This document shows, in pieces, positions 13,748 to 21,242 of a stretch of 33,969 nucleotides of DNA. The stretch is from a virus. Made by a program: the position numbers and the translations under genes. Positions within the stretch are counted from its first letter, which is position 1. Each line of letters begins with the position of its first letter. The notes beneath the pieces are model-generated. The model saw only the letters and a list, made by a program, of their open reading frames with translations. It was not told the DNA's origin and did no database searches. The stretch lies in the IMG/VR virus record IMGVR_UViG_3300037156_000294, positions 1 through 33,969 of that record. One strand, given 5' to 3'.

Positions 13748-13828
13748 AAAAACCCCCTATCGCGCTCATGAGTTGCACATTCCAGAGGGAATAGACCTTA
13801 TTCGGGTCCTCACGAGCGCGATAGGGGG
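13748..13828 (-). terminator. Terminator with a branched apical loop
   Basis: A 19-bp stem with one mismatch (13810-13828 with 13753-13771, GC-rich) is followed on the minus strand by five U. It lies 36 nt downstream of the gene at 13864-14448 and probably ends that transcript. The roughly 38-nt loop holds two more hairpins: ATTCC-AGAG-GGAAT (13779-13792) and GACC-GGTC (13794-13808). The whole forms a three-way junction, unusually elaborate for a terminator. Confidence 0.65.
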
Positions 13829-13863
13829 CTCTTAATACGAATTTAGTCGTGCGTATAAACTTG

Positions 13864-14448
13864 CTACCTTGTGTTATACGGCACCTCCTCCTCAAAATAC
13901 CTCACGCCCGGGACCTCCTTGCCGGCTTTCATAGCACCACGTATAGCGACCTCATTGGCTACCACATACTCAATTGGTACCAATTTCAGGTCTACTACCT
14001 CAAACTTCTGCACTTTCCTAAACGATACTGATCCTTGGCTTGTTGCAACGCGCGACTCCGGCGTCTCCACAGCATCCATCTTATTCAGTGCCGTCTCCAT
14101 TGTTAGATTGCCTCGGCCCTCCTTAACACGCGCTGCTATCGCATCCTTTGCCTCCTGCTCTTGTTTACGGGCAAGAGTCTGGTATTGAGTCATTTTAAGC
14201 CTCAAAGCGTCTATAGAGGCTTTTAGAGGCTTCTTAAACGGTGCCCAGCGCTCGCGCTCGCGCTTGATGATGGCTTGTGCCGGAGCTGTGATAGTGTCCT
14301 CCTCAAGTTCGATGGAATCAAGCGTTTGGTTCAGCTTGCTCAATAGTAAAACGCCTTCAGGGAGGGTTATCTTTGTGAGATTTAATTCATCTGCTTGGCG
14401 GATGAATGAAGCAGCACTTTTTTGTATGGTGATTTCTTTTGTGGCCAT
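13864..14448 (-). CDS. Phage coiled-coil protein of unknown function (194 aa)
   Basis: Residues 30-115 are strongly helical and charged (AIIKRERERWAPFKKPL, KMTQYQTLARKQEQEAK). The C-terminal 50 residues carry a pattern I know from many phage proteins: FRKVQKFEVVDLKLVP, then YVVANEVAIRGAMKAG and GVRYFEEEV. Such proteins often sit in early phage operons beside recombination genes, but I cannot name a function. The gene lies between a branched terminator and a repeat-bearing gap. Confidence 0.65.
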   Translation of the reverse strand: MATKEITIQKSAASFIRQADELNLTKITLPEGVLLLSKLNQTLDSIELEEDTITAPAQAIIKRERERWAPFKKPLKASIDALRLKMTQYQTLARKQEQEAKDAIAARVKEGRGNLTMETALNKMDAVETPESRVATSQGSVSFRKVQKFEVVDLKLVPIEYVVANEVAIRGAMKAGKEVPGVRYFEEEVPYNTR

Positions 14449-14570
14449 ATAGGATTTTTGTTAGCGAATTATAAATTTGCCGTCGCTTTTGCGTTAGTTG
14501 GGGTGGATTTTACATTCGAGTTTTTGACGTATTTGCTCGTGTGCTATTGGTGTATCCGACTTTGTTCGGG

Positions 14571-14638
14571 TACACGTTGCAGGACGTGAGCGGGGATCGT
14601 TGCAGTCTTATTGCTATACATGTTGCAGAACGTGAGCG
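14571..14638. repeat. Pair of 22-bp direct repeats
   Basis: Copies at 14571-14592 and 14617-14638 differ at two positions (shared core GTTGCAG-ACGTGAGCG). They lie in the 202-nt gap upstream of the coiled-coil gene. That gap holds only a 25-codon mini-frame (MYSNKTATIPAHVLQ) on the minus strand, which reads through part of the repeats. They could be operators for the gene to the left. Confidence 0.45.
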
Positions 14639-14650
14639 CGGGGGTATAAC

Positions 14651-14674
14651 AAAAAACCGATATTGCGGTTTTTT
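14651..14674. terminator. Bidirectional intrinsic terminator
   Basis: Perfect 9-bp stem AAAAAACCG with CGGTTTTTT and a 6-nt loop, giving a U-run in both directions. On the minus strand it would stop transcripts arriving from the clamp-like gene across the HNH gene. On the plus strand it lies just before the HNH promoter. Confidence 0.7.
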
Positions 14675-14698
14675 TACATAATGGCGTAAAATAACCGT

Positions 14699-15055
14699 AT
14701 GAAAACTTGTATAGATTGTGGTATTGAGTTCTCTCCTGCTGGTAGAAATCAGAAGTATTGCGGTAGCCGTGCTAGTAAGGTTGGATGTTCTTTTAAGCAT
14801 ATTGATGATTTCAGAAATCCCTCTACAGGGCGAAGAATAAGGTATGGTCATCGCGGGTTTATTGATTCCACAAGCGTGTGCCGTATATGTGATACGAAGG
14901 AATATTTAACAATAAATCATATAGTACCTAGAATTGCCGGAGGATCTAATCGTTTTGATAACCTAGAAGTATTGTGTAAATCATGCAATACAAAGGAATA
15001 TCATAGAATTAGAAAAGAGGCGTGGATTTTATACTATAAGACTAAAGTAAATTAA
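14699..15055 (+). CDS. Plus-strand HNH endonuclease (118 aa)
   Basis: N-terminal zinc part C4, C7, C21 (KTCIDCGIEF, NQKYCGSR). The HNH core has CRIC (61-64), INHIVPRIAGGSNRFDN (H74, N88) and LCKSC (92-96). It is a free-standing HNH nuclease inserted in the opposite direction to its neighbours and A+T-rich. TAAAAT at 14687-14692 lies 6 nt before the ATG, so it may have its own leaderless promoter after the terminator. A homing role is likely but not shown. Confidence 0.82.
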   Translation: MKTCIDCGIEFSPAGRNQKYCGSRASKVGCSFKHIDDFRNPSTGRRIRYGHRGFIDSTSVCRICDTKEYLTINHIVPRIAGGSNRFDNLEVLCKSCNTKEYHRIRKEAWILYYKTKVN

Positions 15056-15059
15056 TCTG

Positions 15060-15129
15060 CACGCGCCTATACGCGTGGGGTCGCTTTCGCTTCCCGATCT
15101 TGCGCCTTATCGTGAGGGATAGGGCGCAA
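15060..15129. other. Two hairpins between convergent genes
   Basis: CACGCG-CGCGTG with a 6-nt loop (15060-15077), then a 12-bp stem with one G-T pair (15100-15111 with 15118-15129). Neither has a clear U-tract. They lie between the convergent ends of the plus-strand HNH gene and the minus-strand Cys-rich gene and may protect 3' ends. Confidence 0.4.
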
Positions 15130-15138
15130 GGCGGAGGG

Positions 15139-15303
15139 CTAAAACGGGATATCGCAAGGACGCACGTCTGTACTATTTTGAGTGTGGTACGCGCGACAAT
15201 CGCGGCAGTAGTGCATTTCTAGCGTTCTTGCTGTTTTGTCGCCGGACGTGAGCGCGGTATCGTGCTTTATAAGTTGCTTCATAGCGGTTTCGTGGGAGTA
15301 CAT
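15139..15303 (-). CDS. Small Cys/His protein (54 aa)
   Basis: Starts MYSHETAMKQLIKHDTALTS. CRDC with nearby His (HYCRDCRAYH, residues 31-40) and a later Cys give a possible zinc site. It begins 7 nt after the stop of the clamp-like gene. It belongs to the group of Cys-pair mini-proteins in this phage. Function unknown. Confidence 0.55.
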   Translation of the reverse strand: MYSHETAMKQLIKHDTALTSGDKTARTLEMHYCRDCRAYHTQNSTDVRPCDIPF

Positions 15304-15310
15304 GGGGTTA

Positions 15311-15862
15311 TTATTTAACGCAAGGTGCTACTAAGGCGCGCGCCTCATGATCCTGTCCGGTTGCGCGCATCTCGATAAAACGTGTACCAATACTATCGCC
15401 CTTAGGAATCCGGAGTGTGATTTTTCCAAAGTCGTTAAGCTTTGAAAGCGCAAGCGCAACGCTTGCGAGGTATGCACCGTTTATTTTTATCTCGATAACG
15501 TTCTTATCCGCGAGGCTTTCATTCTCGAATAGGCTTTCATACTTTGGGTACTGATCTGCTGTTACTCCTCTGTCTTCGAGGTACGTGGCAGTGATCGCGC
15601 CCTTATCCGTAGTGGTAAGATTGCGTTTGGCGTCAATATCGCCGGAGGTTTTTACCTTTGCGCGGATAATATCCTTGGCGCGGTACAGTTGCGGCTTATC
15701 GAAGTAAGTAGCTGCCGCGCCAACGTACTTGATTTCTACTAGCCGGAACGAATCAGTGGCAACTGTAGTGATGCCGTTATGGTGTATACACGAGAGTTCC
15801 GGGCGGATTTCACTAGTGCTAGCGAATTGTGCGACTGATGCCTGAAGTTTTGAGATTCTCAT
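15311..15862 (-). CDS. Shortened beta-clamp-like (DnaN-like) protein (183 aa)
   Basis: The segment NGITTVATDSFRLVEIK (residues 29-45) matches the signature of DNA sliding clamps, where a strand is followed by ATDG/S-x-RL. The end, RALVAPCVK, matches the C-terminal strand that lines the clamp (normally ending near ALIMPM). Full bacterial clamps have three domains and about 370 residues; this has room for about one and a half, so it might form a ring from more subunits or bind host polymerase. Assignment is by motif only. Confidence 0.6.
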   Translation of the reverse strand: MRISKLQASVAQFASTSEIRPELSCIHHNGITTVATDSFRLVEIKYVGAAATYFDKPQLYRAKDIIRAKVKTSGDIDAKRNLTTTDKGAITATYLEDRGVTADQYPKYESLFENESLADKNVIEIKINGAYLASVALALSKLNDFGKITLRIPKGDSIGTRFIEMRATGQDHEARALVAPCVK

Positions 15863-15866
15863 AGTG

Positions 15867-15992
15867 TTAGTTGTTAGTCTGCTGATAAAACGCTTCCGGC
15901 CTTTCTGATGGTGATGCGGTTGATACTAGTGCGAAGTATGCTACTGCGAGAAACGCGAGCATAGCGAGAAATGCGGGGAGTTCTTTTGTCAT
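15867..15992 (-). CDS. Small single-pass membrane protein (41 aa)
   Basis: Residues 6-27 are a continuous hydrophobic helix (PAFLAMLAFLAVAYFALVS), followed by a short polar tail ending YQQTNN. Its ATG overlaps the stop of the gene upstream (15989-15992). It could be a small inner-membrane effector, but nothing identifies its role. Confidence 0.55.
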   Translation of the reverse strand: MTKELPAFLAMLAFLAVAYFALVSTASPSERPEAFYQQTNN

Positions 15993-16117
15993 AGAGTGTT
16001 AGCGGCAGTTATATAGTCGTGTAAGTAGCGGCCGATAGATACTGCTTCGTCAAAACTCTTTCCACACACTTCCTGTAGATAGTCCTCAAATCCGGCTGTT
16101 AGTTTTTTGTTGTCCAT
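15989..16117 (-). CDS. Small acidic protein (42 aa)
   Basis: Starts MDNKKLTAGFEDYLQEVC and ends HDYITAANTL. Probably helical. It is the first gene of the leftward transcript starting at the box at 16167-16179, with about 40 nt of leader. It is coupled by ATGA to the membrane mini-protein. No family recognised. Confidence 0.5.
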   Translation of the reverse strand: MDNKKLTAGFEDYLQEVCGKSFDEAVSIGRYLHDYITAANTL

Positions 16118-16166
16118 ACCTTGTGCAATTAGGTATCGCGCTAAATTGGCGATATCATTACTCTAT

Positions 16167-16179
16167 ATTATCGCATGAT
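16167..16179 (-). promoter_or_regulatory. Leftward promoter-like box (ATCATGCGATAAT)
   Basis: Copy of the recurring box with a changed first part, on the minus strand. It is placed to drive the leftmost-reading transcript of the divergent region. No good -35 (TTACTC at 18 nt). Confidence 0.55.
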
Positions 16180-16206
16180 AGAAGTAAAGGAGTAAAACAG
16201 AATGAT

Positions 16207-16235
16207 TTGACAAAACTGGGGATAGCATATATAAT
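16207..16235 (+). promoter_or_regulatory. Consensus sigma-70 promoter P1 for the late genes
   Basis: Perfect TTGACA (16207-16212), 17-nt spacer, perfect TATAAT (16230-16235). Start of transcription is expected near 16242. It is the strongest promoter in the window and faces the packaging and capsid genes. Confidence 0.85.
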
Positions 16236-16314
16236 ATATGAGGATATACGCCATATAATATGCAAGGTAGATAAAGGTATATAAAGGTAGATTTCAATAC
16301 TAACAGCACGCGCG

Positions 16315-16343
16315 TTGATATACGTACGATAATGCTATATAGT
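16315..16343 (+). promoter_or_regulatory. Sigma-70 promoter P2, likely leaderless
   Basis: TTGATA (16315-16320), 17-nt spacer, TATAGT (16338-16343). Only 7 nt separate the -10 from the ATG at 16351, so transcription would start at or next to the start codon. A GATAAT (16328-16333) also lies in the spacer. Confidence 0.7.
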
Positions 16344-16350
16344 GCGCAAT

Positions 16351-16521
16351 ATGTCCGCTAAAAGCCAAGCCGCCGCGCTAGTACGTACCGGTGATACAAA
16401 AGAAAAGCGCGCCGAGCGCATGCGAGCCGTTGCACGCGCGCGGTGGGATAAGTCCACACTAGCCGAGCGCCAGCGATCCGCACGTGTGATGAATGAGGCA
16501 CGCAAAAAGAAATATGCTTGA
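16351..16521 (+). CDS. Small basic protein (56 aa)
   Basis: Starts MSAKSQAAALVRTGDTKEKR. It is rich in Arg, Lys and Ala and helical throughout, including RMRAVARARWDKSTLAERQR. The likely role is DNA binding or interaction with the packaging complex, but this is a guess from composition and place. It is the first late gene after P1 and P2. The next gene starts inside its last codons (ATGCTTGA). Confidence 0.6.
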   Translation: MSAKSQAAALVRTGDTKEKRAERMRAVARARWDKSTLAERQRSARVMNEARKKKYA

Positions 16522-16729
16522 TACTCTTAAATCATTGGTACAATCACCCCGTGCGATATTTTCACGCGCCTCTAATGACAGTGTAGTGTCAAGTAAATCA
16601 GAAAAACCTGATCCTGCGACTGTTTTAGCGTCAATGAATAGAAAGTATCGCCGAGGATTTAAACGCGAGCACGGGATATTTTTGCGCGGTTCTAACGTGC
16701 CGGTTGTTAATGCGTCTATAGGAGAATGA
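16514..16729 (+). CDS. Small basic protein (71 aa)
   Basis: Starts MLDTLKSLVQSPRAIFSRAS. The middle is polar and Ser-rich. The C-terminal part is basic (MNRKYRRGFKREHG). The start at 16514 is chosen because it overlaps the previous stop by 8 nt; an ATG at 16493 would overlap more. The stop overlaps the next ATG (16726-16729). No family recognised. Confidence 0.55.
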   Translation: MLDTLKSLVQSPRAIFSRASNDSVVSSKSEKPDPATVLASMNRKYRRGFKREHGIFLRGSNVPVVNASIGE

Positions 16730-17313
16730 ACAATGAAAACGTCAAAATGTCCGTCCAGCCTAGTCCTGCGCTCACGTCCGGCGAGGTTGTACGGCGTAGA
16801 AATCAGACAGCCCTAGCCGTTGAAGCGCGCAAAGCCCGCGCATATGTCCGGCAAAAGTCTGAGGTGCAAGTTGCAAAACAAGTAAAGAAACTACAGCTCG
16901 CACAAGCTGAAACAGTTGCGCGCGCAATGGTATTGCCGGCGGTTGGGCTCACGTTTATATATAAGAAGACTCAATACAAAAATGAGAAAGGGAAAGCCCT
17001 GCGGCAAGAAACGGTGCGCGTTGAAGATCCGAATGAGATACTAACGGCGCTGAACGCCATAAACGATAATGGCGGAGTTGTTGATAATGATGAAAGCGAG
17101 CATGTGTATTACTACATCACGACAAAGGAGCCCGACTATCGCGCCGGTGAAGCGATATTAAATCGTGCCATTGGAAAAGTTGCCGAGAAAGTTGATACCA
17201 CTGTCAATGTGCAATTCTCCCTGCGTGGCCTTGCACGAATCCGGCAAGGTTTGCCCGAGCTTGCGCCGATGCCGGTAGAGGTACGTGTTATAGATATGCC
17301 TAAAAATGAATGA
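16726..17313 (+). CDS. Putative terminase small subunit (195 aa)
   Basis: Residues 1-65 are helical and basic (RNQTALAVEARKARAYV, VAKQVKKLQLAQAETV). A strand pair follows at 70-135. A helical end carries GEAILNRAIGKVAEKVD, which resembles the RAxGKPxxxVD segment common in phage small-terminase and DUF5681-like proteins. Its place one gene before the large terminase is the main argument. Medium confidence only. Confidence 0.45.
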   Translation: MNNENVKMSVQPSPALTSGEVVRRRNQTALAVEARKARAYVRQKSEVQVAKQVKKLQLAQAETVARAMVLPAVGLTFIYKKTQYKNEKGKALRQETVRVEDPNEILTALNAINDNGGVVDNDESEHVYYYITTKEPDYRAGEAILNRAIGKVAEKVDTTVNVQFSLRGLARIRQGLPELAPMPVEVRVIDMPKNE

Positions 17314-17314
17314 A

Positions 17315-17350
17315 GTGCGCACAATATATAACTGGCGCACTTGCGATAAT
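17315..17350 (+). promoter_or_regulatory. Inverted repeat and promoter-like box
   Basis: GTGCGC (17315-17320) and GCGCAC (17335-17340) flank 14 A+T-rich bases, directly followed by TTGCGATAAT (17341-17350), a variant of the recurring box on the plus strand. About 98 nt separate it from the large terminase ATG. An operator overlapping a promoter is a reasonable reading. Confidence 0.45.
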
Positions 17351-17448
17351 ATAGCGAGTATATACGCCACTGTTTGCGCTTTTGCCCTTGACACGTTTTT
17401 CAAATTACAACACACGCGCTATACGTGCCCTAGTAAATACGCCATATT

Positions 17449-19065
17449 ATGAGCGCCGGAATCCGCAACACGACGAAGCAAATGGACGGGTACGAGTATC
17501 AGCGTATGACTAATAGCCCTATGTACTGGGTGCGCCAGACGTTTGCCCTTATGCCTCAGCCAGTGCGACCGGAGTATGCAGCACGCTTGCGCTGCGGCTT
17601 GCTATTGCGCGGCAAGGACTGGGATAAGTTCTGTGCGAGCGTAAACTCAAATTGGTTTGACCCGTACGAAGTCGGTCGCCATCTCACATGGCAACAGACC
17701 TTAGTCCTTTATGGAGTTGAGAAAGCTCTCCGGGGGGAGTGCTCTCCGAGAATTTCAGTTGTGTCAGGACACGGCATAGGTAAGTCAATGATTGTTGCAA
17801 TATTAATTCTATGGTTCCTCTTCACGCATATCGAAAGTCAAGTAGCATGTACTTCACCTGGTGCTGAACAAATGTACGACGTGCTCTGGAAAGAGTTAAA
17901 GAAATGGATTGACCTCATGCCAGAAAATTTTAAAAATTTATATATTTGGGAGTCCACGCACATTCGTATGACTGAAGCTCCACAGACATGGTTTGCGAGA
18001 GCTAAAACTTCCTCAAAGGAAAACACAGAAGCACTTGCAGGTATTCACGCCGAATGGGTTCTCGTCGTTGCTGACGAAGCATCCGGGGTTGAGGAGCCAA
18101 TTTTTGAAACCATGGATGGCTCACTTACCGGAGAAAATTTTCTAGTTTTTCTTATCGGAAACGGCACGAGAGCGGAAGGATATTTCTACGACAGTCAGCA
18201 CAAAAAAGATATGGCGCGTTGGCAAACGTATTCATTTAGCGCAGTCGATTCCCCGAGAGTTTCTGCAAAATCGGTCAGCGATTGGAAGAACAAGTACGGC
18301 GACGATTCTGTGCAGTATAAAATTCGTGTGCTCGGAGAGTTCCCGGATGAAGGTGTGATGGATGATGCAGGGTATGTGCAACTGTTCAATGAGACGGATA
18401 TTCATATCGTTCCCGCAGACCGTACTTGGCGACCAGTACCACGAGTGCATGGTGCCTTAGACCCGAGCGGTGAAGGACAAGATTCGAGTGAATGGGCAGT
18501 ACGTGACCGAGTGCGAGCCGCTGTGGTCGCTTCAGAAAAGAAATCAACTCCTGCCGGCTTAGCGCAAACGTCCCTCACAATTTGTGACACCTACCGCATC
18601 GACCCCTACAATTTTGTTGTTGATGCTTTCGGTGCTGGGCATTCAGTTGGTCAGGAGATTGCTATAGCGACTGCTGCACTCGGACCTAATAAGCCAGTGT
18701 GGCGCGTGCGAACTTTAAATACCGGCGAACCCTGTGAAGATGAAAACGATCGTCTTCTCTACATCAATACGAGAGCCATGCTCTACTACCGGATGCTTCT
18801 GTGGGCACGTTCTGGAGGCGAGTTTATGGACTCGCCCGGACTCAAGGATGAACTCTTGAGTATCAAGTTTAAGAGAACCGGATCTGGAAGAATTCAAATA
18901 ATGGATAAGGTGTCGATGAAGAAGCTTGGCCACCGCAGCCCTAACAAAGCTGACGCCCTTTCGCAAACTTTTCTTTCACTCGATGAAATTGTCATATCGG
19001 ATTACCAGAAGGAGAAACAAGAAAGAGCGAAGTTAACATCGGTTGACCTACATGACCCAGTATAG
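17449..19065 (+). CDS. Terminase large subunit (538 aa)
   Basis: DNA packaging motor and headful or site-specific nuclease. The ATPase has Walker A SGHGIGKS (106-113) and Walker B VLVVADEA (204-211). The RuvC-like nuclease has acidic residues at GALDPSGEGQD (D338), VVDAFGAG (D392) and SPNKADALSQTF (D502). Length is normal for the family. The portal gene follows directly. No Shine-Dalgarno sequence is seen before the ATG. Confidence 0.92.
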   Translation: MSAGIRNTTKQMDGYEYQRMTNSPMYWVRQTFALMPQPVRPEYAARLRCGLLLRGKDWDKFCASVNSNWFDPYEVGRHLTWQQTLVLYGVEKALRGECSPRISVVSGHGIGKSMIVAILILWFLFTHIESQVACTSPGAEQMYDVLWKELKKWIDLMPENFKNLYIWESTHIRMTEAPQTWFARAKTSSKENTEALAGIHAEWVLVVADEASGVEEPIFETMDGSLTGENFLVFLIGNGTRAEGYFYDSQHKKDMARWQTYSFSAVDSPRVSAKSVSDWKNKYGDDSVQYKIRVLGEFPDEGVMDDAGYVQLFNETDIHIVPADRTWRPVPRVHGALDPSGEGQDSSEWAVRDRVRAAVVASEKKSTPAGLAQTSLTICDTYRIDPYNFVVDAFGAGHSVGQEIAIATAALGPNKPVWRVRTLNTGEPCEDENDRLLYINTRAMLYYRMLLWARSGGEFMDSPGLKDELLSIKFKRTGSGRIQIMDKVSMKKLGHRSPNKADALSQTFLSLDEIVISDYQKEKQERAKLTSVDLHDPV

Positions 19066-19074
19066 TGGTATAAT
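19066..19074 (+). promoter_or_regulatory. Extended -10 TGGTATAAT before the portal gene
   Basis: Perfect TGnTATAAT motif at 19066-19074, starting just after the terminase stop. Ten nt separate it from the portal ATG at 19085, leaving a leader of about 4 nt. No matching -35 at 17 nt. Confidence 0.6.
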
Positions 19075-19084
19075 GTAAAACAAT

Positions 19085-21235
19085 ATGCCACCTGCAATCC
19101 TCGCCGGATCAAATACCCTCCACCCCAACTCGGAGCACACGACTCCCATTCCACAGATTGAATATTCCCCCGCAGCAAAAACTCTCATCAACGCCCGCCG
19201 GCAACGAATGATCGCCGCACGTGACATGCGAGACTCACCAAGAGCAGAGTTCGACGACATGTCATTTCTTCAGGCATATGAGAAGGCTAAGCGCGCGGAT
19301 GACCAATACGTAGCCCCTCGTAAGAACGCACAGGACACGTCTATCAACACCGGTACGATACGTGATAAGGACACGTCTCTCGTCGAGTACGCGGCCAAGT
19401 ACACGTTCGAGCCCATCGCTCAAGTCTTCGACGAGGATGACAACATGTACGAGGACCTTGCGGATGCTGGCGAAGACCTTGTGCGTAAGTCTCTGACGCT
19501 CGAGCAATTCCAAGCGAAAGCGAAACTCATATACCGTAGCATGATAACCTTCGGGGTCGCAATGGTAGAAGACCAATGGGTCGAGCGGTGGACGACAGAG
19601 AAGACGTTTGGTAAGACAGCATCACTCGGTTCCACGCAAGCCACCTGGACGGAACGCAAGGTAAAACAATATGACGGTTGCCAAGCAAAACTGTGGGACC
19701 TCCGCAAGATTTACTTCGGGGACATTCGAAAGTTTTTCCTCAACGGGCCGCAAGGTCAGCCGTACATGTTTACGGTCGAGTATGAGAGCTATGATGTGGT
19801 CAAGACATGGTTCGGGGATTGGGATCGTTTTATATACGTTCCCACATATGTGAACTACACGCCCGAGCTCGCAACACCCTCTACCTTCACGTCCGGCTGG
19901 ACTTTACGGCCTATCACGAATAATTACGTGGAGATTGTCCGGTACTACGATCCCGTCGCCAACGAATACGCATTGACTCTGAACGGTATCGACATGTTGC
20001 CGATCATGGATACCACGACCACAGCCAATGGAATCCAAAAGACTCTTGTTTCAGGATTCCCGCTTACACAAATCTCTCCTTCAGGTGCGATACCATTTGC
20101 CAAATACGACTTCGAACCGATGCACGACTTCGCCTACAGCAAGGGACAGCCATCAAAGATGCGGGTGATGGCGGATGTGGAGAACATGTGGATAAAGTTG
20201 CTTATCGGCATGATGAAGCAGAAGGCGAAGCCGACGATGGGGAACAAGAGTGGCAGGAACTTTGGGGACGAAGTGACAGACCCGGGTACTATCATCAATG
20301 AGATTCGTGATGGTGATCTCTTCCCGGTACTGCCGAACTTCCAGGGGGCTTCCGCACAAGACTTCTCATTCTACTCACTCATCAAGAAGGAGCTCGACAA
20401 GAACTCTGTGGAATCCTCCTTCCAGGGTATTGATAATACGCAGCAAGCGGATACGGCAACGGGTGAAATGAATTCGATGAAGGCACAAAGCCTCAAGGTA
20501 GCCGCTTTGTTCGATGGCATCGTGTTCGGCAATCAGCAATTGTTCTGGCTCCGCACCTATAACATCGCGCGGAACTGGACGAAACCGATTGATTCAGAAA
20601 TCGATACTCTCACTCAGGGTATCCAGATGAAGTACCGGACCATCAGTATGCCTACCGAGACGTCCGGTGGGAATACGGCAACAAAAAAGATAATCTTCAG
20701 CAAAAACACCCCCAAACGTCCTAAGGGTAAGGCTACACTTGATGATTCAATGGATGTGCATCAGAAGGAAATCGACTATGCGAAGGAGAATGGCGGGAAG
20801 GAGATACGTTTGGTGACGATTCACCCAGAACTTTTTGCAGAAATGAATCTCATGTGGTTCTACACGTGTGTGCCGATTGCTGGTGACAATGATCCGATGG
20901 GGTATATGCTCTTTACTAAGAAGATTCAGGATGCGATTGCCATGTTCGGGCCGGACTCCATGAATGTGAAGAAGTTGAAGCACCGTTTTGCAGCAGTCTC
21001 CGGAGAGGATTTTGATGTATTTTTTCTTAACGAACAAGATTTAGCGCAGAAACAGCAGGAAACGCAGGCTGCACAAACGGGAGCACCGAACGCACCAGCT
21101 CCTGCGAATCCTTCCTTACTCAATCCGGGGAATCCAGGGGTCATGGATACCAAGGGAGGTCAGAGTCATACAATGGGTAATGCGGTAAAAGGTAAAAATC
21201 CTGCCGCACCAATGGCAGCATCATTTATGCGATAA
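19085..21235 (+). CDS. Portal protein (716 aa)
   Basis: Predicted dodecameric head-to-tail connector. Evidence is place (right after the large terminase), length in the range of large podovirus-type portals, and portal-like segments: SLVEYAAKYTFEPIAQ, KLIYRSMITFGVAMVE, YFGDIRKFFLNGP, and a Gln/Ala/Pro-rich C-terminal tail (QQETQAAQTGAPNAPAPA). The last codons, Met-Arg-stop, lie in the promoter-like box at 21224-21236, and the next gene starts 7 nt later. Confidence 0.78.
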   Translation: MPPAILAGSNTLHPNSEHTTPIPQIEYSPAAKTLINARRQRMIAARDMRDSPRAEFDDMSFLQAYEKAKRADDQYVAPRKNAQDTSINTGTIRDKDTSLVEYAAKYTFEPIAQVFDEDDNMYEDLADAGEDLVRKSLTLEQFQAKAKLIYRSMITFGVAMVEDQWVERWTTEKTFGKTASLGSTQATWTERKVKQYDGCQAKLWDLRKIYFGDIRKFFLNGPQGQPYMFTVEYESYDVVKTWFGDWDRFIYVPTYVNYTPELATPSTFTSGWTLRPITNNYVEIVRYYDPVANEYALTLNGIDMLPIMDTTTTANGIQKTLVSGFPLTQISPSGAIPFAKYDFEPMHDFAYSKGQPSKMRVMADVENMWIKLLIGMMKQKAKPTMGNKSGRNFGDEVTDPGTIINEIRDGDLFPVLPNFQGASAQDFSFYSLIKKELDKNSVESSFQGIDNTQQADTATGEMNSMKAQSLKVAALFDGIVFGNQQLFWLRTYNIARNWTKPIDSEIDTLTQGIQMKYRTISMPTETSGGNTATKKIIFSKNTPKRPKGKATLDDSMDVHQKEIDYAKENGGKEIRLVTIHPELFAEMNLMWFYTCVPIAGDNDPMGYMLFTKKIQDAIAMFGPDSMNVKKLKHRFAAVSGEDFDVFFLNEQDLAQKQQETQAAQTGAPNAPAPANPSLLNPGNPGVMDTKGGQSHTMGNAVKGKNPAAPMAASFMR

Positions 21236-21236
21236 T
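21224..21236 (+). promoter_or_regulatory. Promoter-like box (TTTATGCGATAAT)
   Basis: Plus-strand copy of the recurring box overlapping the portal stop codon. Its GATAAT ends 6 nt before the ATG at 21243, the same spacing as at 2770 and 33251. Confidence 0.55.
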
Positions 21237-21242
21237 TAAACT

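Noticed and set aside
13644-13895. An 83-aa minus-strand frame over the branched terminator
   Set aside because: It lies on the inverted repeat and overlaps the end of the coiled-coil gene. Arg/Cys-rich translation looks like noncoding sequence.
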